Shown here: piece after piece, positions 1 to 6,045 of the stretch
Numbering within the stretch: the stretch's first letter is position 1
How the letters are laid out: the number at the start of each line of letters is the position of its first letter
From: Bacteroidota bacterium
GTDB taxonomy: Bacteria > Bacteroidota > Bacteroidia > Chitinophagales > Chitinophagaceae
DNA: 6,440 nt
NCBI GenBank assembly: GCA_023423405.1
Contig: JAFAFR010000007.1
Coordinates: 1-6,440 of the forward strand
Direction of reading: 5' to 3'
The notes under the pieces: generated by a model
Told to the model about the DNA's origin: nothing
What the model saw: only the letters and a program-made list of their open reading frames with translations
Databases searched by the model: none
Translations under genes and position numbers: made by a program

Positions 1-142
1 CCAGATGGTCATAGGTGGTAAACCGTTTGCAATAATAATCGGAATGGCAACTGCGGCTGGCGCTCAGCACCAGGCTGCGGGGAATCAAATGGAGCAGTTG
101 AGAAAAGATCGGCTGTCCGGTAAAAAAGCTACCTTTGGGCAT
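1..142 (-). CDS. IS4-type transposase, N-terminal fragment (cut by window edge)
   Basis: The reverse strand from the ATG at 142-140 reads 47 codons to the window edge without a stop. The product begins MPKGSFFTGQPIFSQLLHLI and ends CKRFTTYDHL. The pattern F-x-G-Q-P-I-F-x-Q-L-L-x-L-I-P followed by YCKRFTTYDHL is typical of the DUF4372 N-terminal domain found in front of the DDE catalytic domain of IS4-family transposases, which cut and paste their own element. No catalytic residue is visible because the rest lies beyond position 1, so I cannot tell whether the gene is intact. The gene points away from the araC-type regulator and shares its strand. A weak -7-like element (TAGATTTA on the minus strand, 174-167) could start its transcript about 18 nt before the ATG. 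The family call is from recognition of the N-terminus only. Confidence 0.85.
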   Translation of the reverse strand, partial: MPKGSFFTGQPIFSQLLHLIPRSLVLSASRSCHSDYYCKRFTTYDHL

Positions 143-236
143 CAGTAAATTTTTTGTGTCGTAACTTAAATCTACTGAAAACAGAGAGGCCCCGCCTCTC
201 TGTTTTTATGCCGTATCTCCGGTTTTACCGGACAGC
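112..236. repeat. 14-bp perfect inverted repeat bracketing the transposase start
   Basis: GCTGTCCGGTAAAA at 112-125 is the exact reverse complement of TTTTACCGGACAGC at 223-236. The inner arm lies inside the transposase gene and covers codons 6-11 (F-F-T-G-Q-P region). The outer arm lies at the presumed element end and also forms its own short hairpin (TCCGGT 218-223 with ACCGGA 227-232). A transcript entering from the araC side would carry both arms and could fold over the transposase start; a transcript starting inside the element would not. Confidence 0.6.
178..206. terminator. Bidirectional intrinsic terminator-like hairpin
   Basis: A 13-bp perfect stem (178-190 with 194-206) has a CCC loop. 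The core arms are ACAGAGAGGC and GCCTCTCTGT, flanked by A and T runs, so a U-tract follows the stem on either strand (TTTTT on plus, TTTT on minus). On the minus strand it lies after araC and before the transposase start codon. It would end araC transcripts and shield the transposase from read-through. It may belong to the insertion element rather than to araC. Confidence 0.65.
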
Positions 237-240
237 AATA

Positions 241-257
241 GTCTGGGGTTTGGGGTT
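241..257 (+). repeat. G-rich interspersed repeat, copy A
   Basis: The 17-nt GTCTGGGGTTTGGGGTT is identical to 6287-6303 at the other end of the window. It faces copy B, and 245-257 can pair with 286-298 at 12 of 13 positions across a 28-nt loop. It starts where the insertion element appears to end. Confidence 0.6.
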
Positions 258-281
258 ACGCTAGCCAGCCGTCAATTTCGA

Positions 282-316
282 CTCCAACTCCAAACCCCAA
301 ACCACAGACCCCAAAC
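282..316 (-). repeat. G-rich interspersed repeat, copy B, abutting the araC stop
   Basis: Read on the minus strand from 316, this is GTTTGGGGTCTGTGGTTT then GGGG, followed by TTTGGAGTTGGAG. The first 22 nt are identical to 5969-5990 (copy C). The repeat begins with the last base of the araC TAG codon, so it occupies the immediate 3' flank of that gene. Confidence 0.7.
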
Positions 317-1185
317 TATACCCTACTTTCCGCAAACACTCCCCTGTACGCCCGCGGCTGCATTTTCTTCAGCTTCAGAAACTGTTTGTTGAAATTGGCA
401 AGCGTATTGAACCCGCATTCAAAAGCGATCTCCGTAACGGTCTTCGAGGTGTCGATCAACTGCTGGCAGGCTTTACCGATCCGCACTTCGTTCAAAAACT
501 CGATATAGGTTTTCTTTGTGCTCTTCCTGAAATAATGACAAAATGCTGGTACGCTGAGGCCGGCATAAGCTGCAATTTCTTCCAGCGTAATGCCCTGCGC
601 ATAACGATCGATGGTATAGTTGAAGATGCGGTCGATCCTTTCCTGTTGCTTGTGCGTGCCTTCCGACATTTTTTTGGTGGACAGTCCCGCGTGACTGGTG
701 GCGCTCATCAGTTGCAGGCATTCCCATAAGAGCAGGAGGCGGCGGAAACCCAGGGCCTCCTCCAGGTGCTGCAACAGGAAGGCAAGCTGCGGCATGCAGG
801 AGCTGTCTATTTTAAAGCCGCTGGCGGCTCCTTCCAGCAGGGTGCGGATGGAACGCGCCTCCGGTAATTGCAGAAGCTGGCCGCCCCAGCAATCGGGCAG
901 GAATTGCACTACCAACGCACTGGTCACTAATTCTGCCCTTGCTTTTTGAAAAGTATGGGGCAGGTTGGCGCCCAGCAGGTAGGCATCGCCCTTGGTGAAA
1001 TTCCCCACGTGGTTGCCCACAAAGGCATTACCTTCCCCTTCCAGGAAATAGATGATCTCAATTTCGGGATGCTGGTGCCAGGGCACTTCAAAATCCGGCG
1101 TGGTGAAGGTGCGGGCCACGAAACTGTGGTCTTCTTCCAGGGGAAGCTTTTCCAAAAGGGGTTTGACCCCCGGTTTAACCAGCAT
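316..1185 (-). CDS. AraC-family regulator with cupin sensor domain, probable xylose regulator
   Basis: This 289-residue DNA-binding transcription factor acts in the cytoplasm. Residues ~34-80 form a cupin sensor fold, with WHQHPEIEI at 36-44 and a closing GDAYLLGANLPH at 66-77. The middle, ~85-180, is a helical linker. The C-terminal AraC domain has two helix-turn-helix units: ITLEEIAAYAGLSVPAF (199-215) and TVTEIAFECGFNTLANFNKQF (249-269), followed by QPRAYR. The length is normal for cupin-AraC proteins. The ATG at 1185 is chosen because it is the first in frame and the cupin lies intact after it; no clear Shine-Dalgarno is present. It is divergent from xylBA across 125 bp, which suggests it controls that operon and itself. 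The ligand (xylose, xylulose or another sugar) is inferred from context only. As I recall, Bacteroides use a Nudix-type XylR instead, so this would be a different solution. The family call is firm and the target is not. Confidence 0.88.
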   Translation of the reverse strand: MLVKPGVKPLLEKLPLEEDHSFVARTFTTPDFEVPWHQHPEIEIIYFLEGEGNAFVGNHVGNFTKGDAYLLGANLPHTFQKARAELVTSALVVQFLPDCWGGQLLQLPEARSIRTLLEGAASGFKIDSSCMPQLAFLLQHLEEALGFRRLLLLWECLQLMSATSHAGLSTKKMSEGTHKQQERIDRIFNYTIDRYAQGITLEEIAAYAGLSVPAFCHYFRKSTKKTYIEFLNEVRIGKACQQLIDTSKTVTEIAFECGFNTLANFNKQFLKLKKMQPRAYRGVFAESRV

Positions 1186-1187
1186 GG

Positions 1188-1240
1188 AACTATATTAATT
1201 AATTCTGGATCAATTCCAGTGGCAAAATAGCAATATAGTT
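1188..1240. promoter_or_regulatory. Nested dyads in the araC/xylB divergent region (candidate operator)
   Basis: An outer perfect 9-bp inverted repeat, AACTATATT (1188-1196) and AATATAGTT (1232-1240), encloses an inner one, CTGGA (1205-1209) and TCCAG (1215-1219), with a 5-nt spacer. Their centres (1214 and 1212) almost coincide. A palindromic TTAATTAA lies at 1195-1202. The inner dyad would lie at the expected araC transcription start. AraC proteins often bind direct repeats, so a dyad operator is plausible but unproven. A different regulator could bind here. Confidence 0.4.
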
Positions 1241-1251
1241 TAAATATTCAA
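1223..1251 (-). promoter_or_regulatory. Candidate promoter of the araC-type gene
   Basis: On the minus strand, TTG (1251-1249) is followed by 19 nt and then TATTTTG (1229-1223). This resembles the Bacteroidota TTG / TAnnTTTG promoter, with one base missing from the -7 element. Transcription would start near 1217, leaving a leader of about 30 nt before the ATG at 1185. Confidence 0.4.
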
Positions 1252-1285
1252 GAATAAAGTAGCAGGCCTTGCGGCTGCACCTGTT

Positions 1286-1293
1286 TATTTTTA
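1286..1293 (+). promoter_or_regulatory. Weak -7-like element before xylB
   Basis: TATTTTTA matches seven of eight positions of TAnnTTTG and lies 17 bp before the xylB ATG. The only upstream TTG (1269-1271) is 14 nt away, too close for the usual spacing of about 19. The weak -33 element would fit a promoter that needs an activator such as the divergent AraC protein, but the site itself is uncertain. Confidence 0.25.
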
Positions 1294-1310
1294 CGCTCTA
1301 ATGCTGCCAT

Positions 1311-2786
1311 ATGCTCCTGTTGGGAATTGATATCGGAACCTCCTCGGTGAAAGTTTCTGTGGTCGACGCAGAAACCCGGCAGCCCCTCGGTTCTGCTTTC
1401 TATCCCGAAACAGAAGCGCCCATTTCCAGCCCTCAACCGGGCTGGGCCGAACAGGAGCCGGCCGACTGGTGGCAGCGTTTCTGCCAGGCTTTCAATAAGC
1501 TGAAAAACACCGTTTCTTTTGATGCCGAAGCCATCGGCGCCATCGGCATCGCTTACCAGATGCATGGCCTGGTGGTAACTGATAAAGTTGGGAAAGTGCT
1601 GCGCCCTTCCATCATCTGGTGCGATAGCCGCGCCGTTGCCATCGGCGAAAAGGCCAACCAGCAACTGGGCCCTGCCTTCTGCCTGGAGCATTACCTGAAT
1701 TCCCCCGGTAATTTTACCGCCGCCAAACTGGCCTGGGTAAAAGAAAATCAGCCGGATCTCTTTCACAACATCGCTCATGTGATGCTGCCGGGCGACTACA
1801 TCGCATTTCGGTTAACCGGTACTGTTAGCACTAGTCCTTCTGCTCTTTCCGAAGGCGTATTCTGGGATTTTAAAACCAATAGTCCTGCAAAGGAACTGCT
1901 GCACTATTTCGGGTTTGCAGAAAACCTGCTGCCACCCGTGCAGCCGGTATTCTCGGTTCATGGTGAACTAAGTAAGGCCATTGCAAGCGAGCTTGGACTA
2001 CGGGCTGGCATTCCCGTTAGTTACAAGGCAGGCGACCAACCCAACAATGCGTTGTCGCTCGGTGTGCTTGAACCCGGCGAAGTAGCAGCCACAGCCGGCA
2101 CTTCGGGTGTGATCTATGCCGTAAGCGATCACCTGGAAGCCGATCCGCAATCGCGCGTCAATTCCTTCGCGCACGTGAACCATCGTGCAGACAATATCCG
2201 TACCGGCGTGTTGCTCTGCATCAACGGCACGGGTATTCTTTACGGATGGGCGCGCCAGCAGTGGGCGCCCGGCGAATCCTATGCCAACCTCAACGCTTTG
2301 GCCGCCGGCGCAGCGCCCGGAAGCAAAGGCATTCGCGTATTGCCCTTCGGCAACGGCGCAGAGCGCATGCTGGGAAATCGCGCTACCGGCGTACAGTTCA
2401 GCGGCATCGACCTCAACCTGCACGGCAGGGCTGAACTGTTTCGCGCCATACAGGAAGGCATCGCTTTTGCTTTCCGTTACGGGCTCGATATCATGCGCAG
2501 CAACGCCATCGCGCCCACGCAGATCAGGGCAGGCCGGACCAATCTTTTCCAGAGCGAGGTCTTCCTGCAATCCTTTGTGGCGGCAACGGGTGTGCCGGTT
2601 TCTCTTTATCCCGCCGACGGAAGCGTGGGAGCCGCCATGGGCGCAGGTATCGGCGCGGGTTATTATACAACGCCAAAAGAAGCATTTGGAAATAGGAAAG
2701 CGGTGCGCACCTGCCATACGGATGAAACGCCCGACCTGGAGCCGGCCTACGCGGAGTGGAAAAAATTGCTGACCGCTTATTTATAA
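1311..2786 (+). CDS. xylB: Xylulokinase
   Basis: This 491-residue cytoplasmic FGGY-family sugar kinase transfers phosphate from ATP to D-xylulose, giving xylulose 5-phosphate for the pentose phosphate pathway. The N-terminal FGGY domain shows the phosphate-binding DIGTSSVK (7-14), the substrate-side QMHGLV (83-88) and WCDSR (103-107), and GDQPNNA (241-247), whose Asp242 sits where the catalytic base is expected. The C-terminal domain has TAGTSGV (261-267) and, near the end, IRAGRTNLFQSEVFLQSF and DGSVGAAMGAG, the usual nucleotide-side motifs. Length matches the family (about 490). The ATG at 1311 is chosen because DIGTSS follows at the normal distance; no Shine-Dalgarno is visible. It precedes xylA by 21 bp, clearly one operon, with the kinase first. 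Another FGGY kinase specificity is possible from sequence alone, but the adjacent xylose isomerase makes xylulose by far the likeliest substrate. Confidence 0.95.
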   Translation: MLLLGIDIGTSSVKVSVVDAETRQPLGSAFYPETEAPISSPQPGWAEQEPADWWQRFCQAFNKLKNTVSFDAEAIGAIGIAYQMHGLVVTDKVGKVLRPSIIWCDSRAVAIGEKANQQLGPAFCLEHYLNSPGNFTAAKLAWVKENQPDLFHNIAHVMLPGDYIAFRLTGTVSTSPSALSEGVFWDFKTNSPAKELLHYFGFAENLLPPVQPVFSVHGELSKAIASELGLRAGIPVSYKAGDQPNNALSLGVLEPGEVAATAGTSGVIYAVSDHLEADPQSRVNSFAHVNHRADNIRTGVLLCINGTGILYGWARQQWAPGESYANLNALAAGAAPGSKGIRVLPFGNGAERMLGNRATGVQFSGIDLNLHGRAELFRAIQEGIAFAFRYGLDIMRSNAIAPTQIRAGRTNLFQSEVFLQSFVAATGVPVSLYPADGSVGAAMGAGIGAGYYTTPKEAFGNRKAVRTCHTDETPDLEPAYAEWKKLLTAYL

Positions 2787-2807
2787 AATCGTTTAATCGT
2801 TCATGTT

Positions 2808-4127
2808 ATGTCAAACAGTAGTGAATATTTTAGGGGGATCGGTAAGATCCGTTATGAAGGACCTGCATTCTCCAACCCGCTGGCTTATCGCTGGTACGAC
2901 GAGAACAGGATAGTAGCCGGAAAGACGATGAAGGAACACCTGCGTTTTGCCTGCGCCTACTGGCATTCGTTCTGCGGAAACGGCGCCGATCCTTTCGGCG
3001 AGCCTACGCATATTTTCGGATGGGATGGCATCAAAGATCCGGTGGATCGCGCGAAAGCCAAGATGGACGCTGCTTTTGAGTTCATGAGCAAACTGGGACT
3101 TCCCTTTTATTGTTTCCACGATGTGGACGTGGTAGATTATGGAAATGATGTGGCGGAAAACGAACGCCGCCTGCAGGCGCTGACGGAATATGCCAAACAG
3201 CACCAGCAGTCGAGCGGCATTGCGCTGCTCTGGGGCACCGCCAATCTTTTTGCGCACCGCCGTTACATGAATGGTGCTTCCACCAATCCCGATTTTGCCG
3301 TGCTGGCGCATGCCGGCGCACAGGTGAAAGCCGCCATGGATGCCACCATTGCGCTGGGTGGACAGAACTATGTTTTTTGGGGTGGCCGTGAGGGTTATAT
3401 GAGCCTGCTCAATACCAATATGAAACGAGAGCAGGAACACCTCGCGCGTTTTTTGCAGGTGTCGCGTGATTATGCGCGCAGCAATGGTTTCAAGGGAAAA
3501 TTCTTTATTGAGCCCAAGCCCTGTGAGCCCACCAAGCACCAGTATGACTACGACGCAGCCACGGTGATCGGCTTCCTGCGCGAGCACGGGCTGCTCGAAG
3601 ATTTCAGCCTCAACATAGAAGTGAACCACGCTACCCTCGCCGGGCATACATTTCAGCACGAATTGCAGGTGGCTGCCGATGCGGGGTTCCTGGGCTCCAT
3701 CGACGCCAACCGCGGCGATTACCAGAATGGCTGGGACACCGACCAGTTTCCCAACAACATCAATGAACTGACCGAAGCCATGCTGATCATCCTGGAAGCA
3801 GGTGGCTTTAAGGGTGGCGGCATCAATTTCGATGCGAAGATCCGCCGTAATTCCACCGATCCCGAAGACCTCTTCCACGCACACATTGGCGGTATGGATT
3901 GTTTTGCGCGTGCATTGGTGACGGCCGACGCCATTCTGCAGCAGTCTGATTACAAAAAACTGCGCCAGGAGCGTTACGCTTCTTTCGACAGTGGTAAGGG
4001 AAAGGATTTTGAGAATGGCAAACTGGGACTGGCTGATCTGCGCGACATTGCTGCGGCATCGGGTGAACCCAAAGTGACCAGCGGCCGCCAGGAATATTTC
4101 GAAAACCTGGTGAACCGTTTCATCTGA
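2808..4127 (+). CDS. xylA: Xylose isomerase (class II)
   Basis: This 439-residue TIM-barrel enzyme interconverts D-xylose and D-xylulose in the cytoplasm, the first step of the isomerase pathway. The length and the N-terminal stretch before the barrel are those of class II enzymes. Catalytic residues are visible: His104 and Asp107 in YCFHDVDVV, Trp191-Gly-Gly-Arg-Glu in VFWGGREGY, metal ligands Glu235 and the neighbouring Lys237 in FIEPKP, Glu271 and His274 in IEVNHATLAGH, Asp299 in GSIDANRGD, Asp310 and Asp312 in WDTDQFP, and Asp342 in NFDAKIRR. All expected positions are occupied, so the enzyme should be active. The ATG at 2808 is followed directly by a conserved EYF..I.KI.YEGP start. It shares an operon with xylB (21-bp gap, no promoter seen between them). 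Its stop is 12 bp from that of the convergent DUF983 gene. Confidence 0.97.
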   Translation: MSNSSEYFRGIGKIRYEGPAFSNPLAYRWYDENRIVAGKTMKEHLRFACAYWHSFCGNGADPFGEPTHIFGWDGIKDPVDRAKAKMDAAFEFMSKLGLPFYCFHDVDVVDYGNDVAENERRLQALTEYAKQHQQSSGIALLWGTANLFAHRRYMNGASTNPDFAVLAHAGAQVKAAMDATIALGGQNYVFWGGREGYMSLLNTNMKREQEHLARFLQVSRDYARSNGFKGKFFIEPKPCEPTKHQYDYDAATVIGFLREHGLLEDFSLNIEVNHATLAGHTFQHELQVAADAGFLGSIDANRGDYQNGWDTDQFPNNINELTEAMLIILEAGGFKGGGINFDAKIRRNSTDPEDLFHAHIGGMDCFARALVTADAILQQSDYKKLRQERYASFDSGKGKDFENGKLGLADLRDIAAASGEPKVTSGRQEYFENLVNRFI

Positions 4128-4146
4128 CCGGCAATGAGATCACCAG
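4107..4146. terminator. Stem-loop across the convergent xylA / DUF983 stop codons
   Basis: CTGGTGA (4107-4113) is the exact reverse complement of TCACCAG (4140-4146), and TCAT (4120-4123) can pair with ATGA (4134-4137) inside it. The structure covers both stop codons. On the minus strand TTTT follows one base after the stem, weakly terminator-like; on plus there is no U-tract. It may serve as a compact shared end for two convergent genes. Confidence 0.3.
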
Positions 4147-4607
4147 TTGCCCATCTGCTCGGGAATGATGCGTTCGAGTGTTTCGGGATTGATGGGTTTG
4201 TTCTTCCAGTTGGGCTCGTATTTCACGAACCAACTCAGCCAAACAGTGCGCGACAGTCGCATGAAAACCGGCTGCAGCGCAATCATGGCAATGGCGTTAA
4301 AAATACCCCAGTACAATACGCGGTGATCGCCGTCTTCCAGGGAGAAGCCGATCAATATCCACCACGCAACGAAAGTGGCTACAGAAAAGGCGACGGTCAT
4401 AGCATAACTAACGTAAGCGGTGCCGTAGAAGAAGCCGGGTTCCAGTTCGGTGGGCTGTCCGCATACCGGGCAGGTGGTATTCATTTTCAGGATCTTTCCA
4501 AAAGCATAGGGATTGGAGGATTCGAAAAGTTTGCCTTCGCGGCAGCGGGGACAGTGGTTTCCCAGCACGCTGGAGAGGTAGGATCGATGAGGTTGATGCT
4601 CGGCCAT
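4140..4607 (-). CDS. DUF983 family zinc-ribbon membrane protein
   Basis: This 155-residue protein of unknown function carries two CxxC pairs: CPRC (19-22) and CPVC (46-49). The pattern HCPRCREGKLF at 18-28, then TCPVCG, LEPGFFYGTAYVSYA at 55-69, is the DUF983 signature and looks like a zinc ribbon. Two hydrophobic segments follow, about 66-89 and 97-118, so the ribbon is probably anchored in the inner membrane. The C-terminal tail is polar, ending in QMGNW. Short single-copy proteins of this kind are common in Bacteroidota and alphaproteobacteria, with no settled role. It lies 48 bp downstream of murF on the same strand and has its own -7 element, so it may be transcribed both with murF and separately. 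No link to xylose use is implied. The start at 4607 puts the first CxxC at the usual distance. Confidence 0.88.
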   Translation of the reverse strand: MAEHQPHRSYLSSVLGNHCPRCREGKLFESSNPYAFGKILKMNTTCPVCGQPTELEPGFFYGTAYVSYAMTVAFSVATFVAWWILIGFSLEDGDHRVLYWGIFNAIAMIALQPVFMRLSRTVWLSWFVKYEPNWKNKPINPETLERIIPEQMGNW

Positions 4608-4624
4608 CTTCGGAAAATTTGCTG

Positions 4625-4632
4625 CAAAATTA
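4625..4632 (-). promoter_or_regulatory. -7 element of the DUF983 gene
   Basis: On the minus strand, TAATTTTG is a full match to TAnnTTTG. It lies between murF and the DUF983 gene, 17 bp before the ATG, so the leader would be about 10-14 nt. No TTG at the usual -33 spacing is visible. Confidence 0.45.
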
Positions 4633-4655
4633 CGATAAGGGCGCCAAATGGGCTT

Positions 4656-5948
4656 TTAAAATCCCTCCAGGGCTTTCTCCATTTGCATGCTGCGGGATCC
4701 TTTTACCAGCAACAGTGCCTGTTTGAATTGCTGCGCCAGCAGCCAGTCGCGCGCAGCGGCGCTGTTGGCCAATTGCCTGTAAGGATGAGCGATCCGGCTG
4801 AAATCGCCACCCACCAGCACCACTTCTTTCCACGGATATTTTCCGATCAGGTGGATGATCTCTTCGTGCTCTTTGAGGCTGTCGGGCCCCAGTTCCGCCA
4901 TAGCCCCCAGGAGCAGGACTTTATCTTTTCCAGGCATTTTTTGAAAATTTTCGATGGCGGCCCGCATGCTGCTGGGGTTGGCATTGTAGGCATCGAGCAC
5001 CACCTGGTTGCTGCCATATTGCACCAGTTGGGAGCGGCTGTTTTCAGGTTTATAGGCTTCGATGGCGGCGGCGATGCTGGCATCGGGCACACCGAATACA
5101 ACACCTGCTGCGATGGCTGCCAGTACATTGGGCAGGTTGTAATCGCCCACGAGTTGGGTCTTTATTTCAGGGATCGAAAGTCCCTTGTGGATAGCAGCTA
5201 CCAGGAAGGGTTCGCTTTGTTTTACGGAACCGCTGACCCGGTTGGGCTTAGCGTTTTGCGTACCGTAAAAAACCGGCGCATCCATGCCTTCGGCCATGGC
5301 GGTGAGCCAGGGGTCATCGGAGAGGATGAAGGCCTGGCCATGGTGCGCGCGGAGATAATCGAACAGCTCGCCCTTTCCTTTGCGCACACCTTCCACACCG
5401 CCGAATCCTTCGAGGTGGGCCTTGCCCAGGTTGGTGATGAGACCATGTGTGGGCTCGGTATAGCGGCAATAGCCTTCGATCTCTTTTTGGTGGTTGGCGC
5501 CCATTTCTATCACGGCGATTGCTGTGCCGGCGGGAATGCGTAAAAGGGTAAGGGGAATACCGATGTGGTTGTTGAGATTGCCCACGGTAGTGGAGCAACG
5601 GTATTTTTGTGAAAGCACGGCATGCACCAGCTCTTTGGTGGTGGTTTTGCCATTGCTGCCGGTGATGGCTAGAAAAGGGATATTGAACCGGCGGCGGTGG
5701 TGATGGGCGAGATCCTGCAGGCATTGCAGCACATCGGGCACCAGTATCATGCGATCGTCGGTTTGATAAGCCGCTTCATCGATGATGGCGTAAGCGGCGC
5801 CTGCTTCGAGGGCGGCGGCGGCGAAATGGTTGCCGTTGAAATTGCCTCCCTTGAGGGCGAAAAAGAGATCGCCTTTTTTCAGTTTGCGGGTGTCTGTTTC
5901 AACGGAGGGATGTGCCAGGTAGCGTTGGTACAGCGATTCGATGGTCAT
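4656..5948 (-). CDS. murF: UDP-N-acetylmuramoyl-tripeptide--D-alanyl-D-alanine ligase
   Basis: This cytoplasmic ATP-dependent Mur ligase joins D-Ala-D-Ala to UDP-MurNAc-tripeptide, the last soluble step in making the peptidoglycan pentapeptide precursor. Its 430 residues show the N-terminal substrate domain (VETDTRKLKKGDLFFAL, 16-32), the ATP-binding central domain with P-loop ITGSNGKTTTKEL (95-107), NLNNHIGIPLTLL (124-136), EMGANHQKEI (148-157) and NLGKAHLEGFGG (173-184), then GDYNLPNVLAA (268-278), and the C-terminal domain with DAYNANPSSM (319-328), LLLGAMAELG (345-354) and VKGSRSM (415-421). The frame stays open upstream to 6107, but the start at 5948 is chosen: MTIESLYQRY is the family's usual start, and the extra 53 codons are low-complexity, run through a G-rich intergenic repeat and would cover the -7 element. 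It stands outside any division-gene cluster here, as I believe is common in Bacteroidota. Confidence 0.96.
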   Translation of the reverse strand: MTIESLYQRYLAHPSVETDTRKLKKGDLFFALKGGNFNGNHFAAAALEAGAAYAIIDEAAYQTDDRMILVPDVLQCLQDLAHHHRRRFNIPFLAITGSNGKTTTKELVHAVLSQKYRCSTTVGNLNNHIGIPLTLLRIPAGTAIAVIEMGANHQKEIEGYCRYTEPTHGLITNLGKAHLEGFGGVEGVRKGKGELFDYLRAHHGQAFILSDDPWLTAMAEGMDAPVFYGTQNAKPNRVSGSVKQSEPFLVAAIHKGLSIPEIKTQLVGDYNLPNVLAAIAAGVVFGVPDASIAAAIEAYKPENSRSQLVQYGSNQVVLDAYNANPSSMRAAIENFQKMPGKDKVLLLGAMAELGPDSLKEHEEIIHLIGKYPWKEVVLVGGDFSRIAHPYRQLANSAAARDWLLAQQFKQALLLVKGSRSMQMEKALEGF

Positions 5949-5952
5949 GGAA

Positions 5953-5960
5953 CAAATGTA
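5953..5960 (-). promoter_or_regulatory. -7 element directly before the murF ATG
   Basis: On the minus strand, TACATTTG is a perfect match to the Bacteroidota -7 element and is followed by only TTCC before the ATG. Transcription would then start at or within a few bases of the start codon, giving a leaderless or nearly leaderless mRNA. No -33 TTG is present at the usual distance; that region is occupied by G-rich repeat copy C. Confidence 0.55.
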
Positions 5961-5967
5961 GGGAAAT

Positions 5968-6000
5968 GGTTTGGGGTCTGTGGTTTGGGGGTTTGGGGTT
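5968..6000 (+). repeat. G-rich interspersed repeat, copy C, upstream of murF
   Basis: This is the longest copy: GGTTTGGGGTCTGTGG then TTTGGGGGTTTGGGGTT. Positions 5969-5990 match copy B exactly in inverse orientation. With GGG at 5961-5963 there are four runs of three or more G (GGG, GGGG, GGGGG, GGGG; loops 9, 10 and 3 nt), so a G-quadruplex is possible on the plus strand, which is the non-coding strand relative to murF. It covers the position where the murF -33 element should be. Confidence 0.7.
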
Positions 6001-6045
6001 GTTGGCTCCGGTGTGTACTGAAAACCGTTGAGGATATCTTCCACG

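Larger units (their letters stand above)
1..240 (-). mobile_element. Insertion sequence, 5' portion of an IS4-family element
   Basis: The element is inferred from the transposase start at 142. Its outer boundary is probably near 236-240. Reading inward on the minus strand, the sequence there starts GCTGTCCGGTAAAACCGG, a plausible terminal inverted repeat, and the G-rich host-type repeat begins at 241. The other end, the matching terminal repeat and any target-site duplication lie outside the window, so the boundary is a guess. Confidence 0.5.

Noticed and set aside
1263..1293. Possible leader hairpin and T-rich tract before xylB
   Set aside because: The stem (GCAG-CC with GG-CTGC) is short and needs a bulge, and the T-run is interrupted and separated from it. 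It is too weak to call an attenuator.
2811..3884. 357-codon open frame on the minus strand inside xylA
   Set aside because: It lies wholly opposite xylA, in which every catalytic residue is intact, and its product resembles nothing I know.
4134..5543. 469-codon open frame on the plus strand opposite DUF983 and murF
   Set aside because: It is antisense to two genes with clear family motifs, spans their boundary, and its product has no recognisable domain. It is a by-product of GC-rich codon use.
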